The position numbers and the translations under genes are program-made. Positions 63,617-64,000 of a stretch of 64,000 bases of DNA are shown here, piece after piece. The DNA comes from Pseudomonas fluorescens (GTDB taxonomy: Bacteria > Pseudomonadota > Gammaproteobacteria > Pseudomonadales > Pseudomonadaceae). Where the stretch lies: NCBI RefSeq assembly GCF_001307155.1, contig NZ_CP012830.1:806001-870000 (forward strand). The letters are read 5' to 3'. Below the pieces are notes generated by a model that searched no databases, was not told the DNA's origin, and saw only the letters and a program-made list of their open reading frames with translations. Positions within the stretch are counted from its first letter, which is position 1, and each line of letters begins with the position of its first letter.

Positions 63617-64000
63617 ATGAAACTCACTGACAAAGTAATCATTATCACCGGCGGTTGCCAGGGTTTAGGCCGTTCGATGGCCGAGTATTTCGCCGCCAAG
63701 GGCGCAAAACTGGCACTGGTCGATCTCAACCAGGAAAAGCTAGACCAGGCCGTCGCCGCCTGCAAAGCCGCCGGCGTCGAAGCTCGCGCTTATCTGTGCA
63801 ACGTCGCCAATGAAGAACAGGTGACGCACATGGTCGCCCAGGTTGCCGAAGACTTCGGCGCGATCCACGGCCTGATCAACAACGCCGGGATTCTGCGCGA
63901 TGGCCTGCTGATCAAGGTCAAGGATGGCGAAATGACCAAAATGAGCCTGGCCCAGTGGCAGGCCGTGATCGACGTCAACCTGACCGGCGTGTTCCTCTGC
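63617..64000 (+). CDS. Short-chain dehydrogenase (FabG-like), 5' part
   Basis: The first 128 codons of an SDR oxidoreductase; the gene runs past the window end. The cofactor motif TGGCQGLG is at residues 11-18, and [13 protein letters not shown] (NNAG motif) follows near 88. The catalytic Tyr-Lys pair lies outside. ATG at 63617 was chosen because GGGG lies 8-9 nt upstream; an ATG two codons earlier is too close to it. Divergent from the HugZ-family gene. Corresponds to PA4389 by position (from memory). Confidence 0.88.
   Translation, partial: MKLTDKVIIITGGCQGLGRSMAEYFAAKGAKLALVDLNQEKLDQAVAACKAAGVEARAYLCNVANEEQVTHMVAQVAEDFGAIHGLINNAGILRDGLLIKVKDGEMTKMSLAQWQAVIDVNLTGVFLC

Overview
The window is chromosomal DNA of a Pseudomonas species, most likely of the P. 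fluorescens group. The evidence is gene order and content: pykA-hydratase-reductase-sadC-fumarase, argP-ACT-argO-sodB and bifA-imelysin-RND-inaA-colSR-groESL-fxsA all follow P. aeruginosa PA4329-PA4333 and PA4361-PA4389 as I remember them. The DNA is GC-rich, coding density is high, and the intergenic repeat families are typical of this group. No tRNA, rRNA, CRISPR array, prophage or IS element was seen.

Layout. 1-6.1 kb: 3' part of pyruvate kinase, an enoyl-CoA hydratase, a [2Fe-2S] ferredoxin reductase overlapping a membrane diguanylate cyclase (sadC-like), and a class I fumarase. 6.2-10.8 kb: a DctB/MifS-like kinase, a sigma-54 activator and an alpha-ketoglutarate-type MFS permease with a clear -24/-12 promoter. 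11-14.3 kb: a small secreted repeat protein, a flavin reductase, an ABM protein and an AraC regulator. 14.4-22.8 kb: a polyamine-type ABC importer, an aldehyde dehydrogenase, a ThDP decarboxylase resembling 2-ketoarginine decarboxylase, and a divergent LysR regulator. A 36-nt element recurs in front of both operons. 22.9-25.9 kb: an SDR-like protein, a secreted MBL-fold protein, a LysR regulator and a 57-residue membrane peptide. 25.9-29.8 kb: pobR, pobA and a DHA2 efflux pump. 29.9-34.7 kb: a coiled-coil membrane protein, an epimerase, argP, an ACT-domain protein, argO and sodB.

34.8-44.4 kb is accessory DNA lying between sodB and bifA. It holds an orphan type VI secretion cassette: vgrG, a DUF4123 adaptor, a VasX-like 1090-residue effector and a membrane immunity-like protein. 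A second unit follows, made only of the effector's C-terminal tip and a second immunity-like protein, and then a 19-nt scar of a third unit. The genes overlap at ATGA junctions. No T6SS structural gene is present, so the apparatus must be encoded elsewhere.

44.5-64 kb returns to the core: bifA (GGDQF/EAL), an iron-linked operon (imelysin, di-heme oxidoreductase, imelysin-like protein, DUF1513) with a Fur-like dyad, an RND efflux pair (mexVW-like), a small exported protein, inaA, the ColS/ColR metal-sensing system, groESL with a structured 5' leader and a sigma-32-like promoter, fxsA, a HugZ-family protein with a TTG start, and the 5' part of an SDR gene. A short coding remnant between colS and inaA marks a lost gene.

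Intergenic spaces repeatedly hold inverted pairs of four short repeat families.
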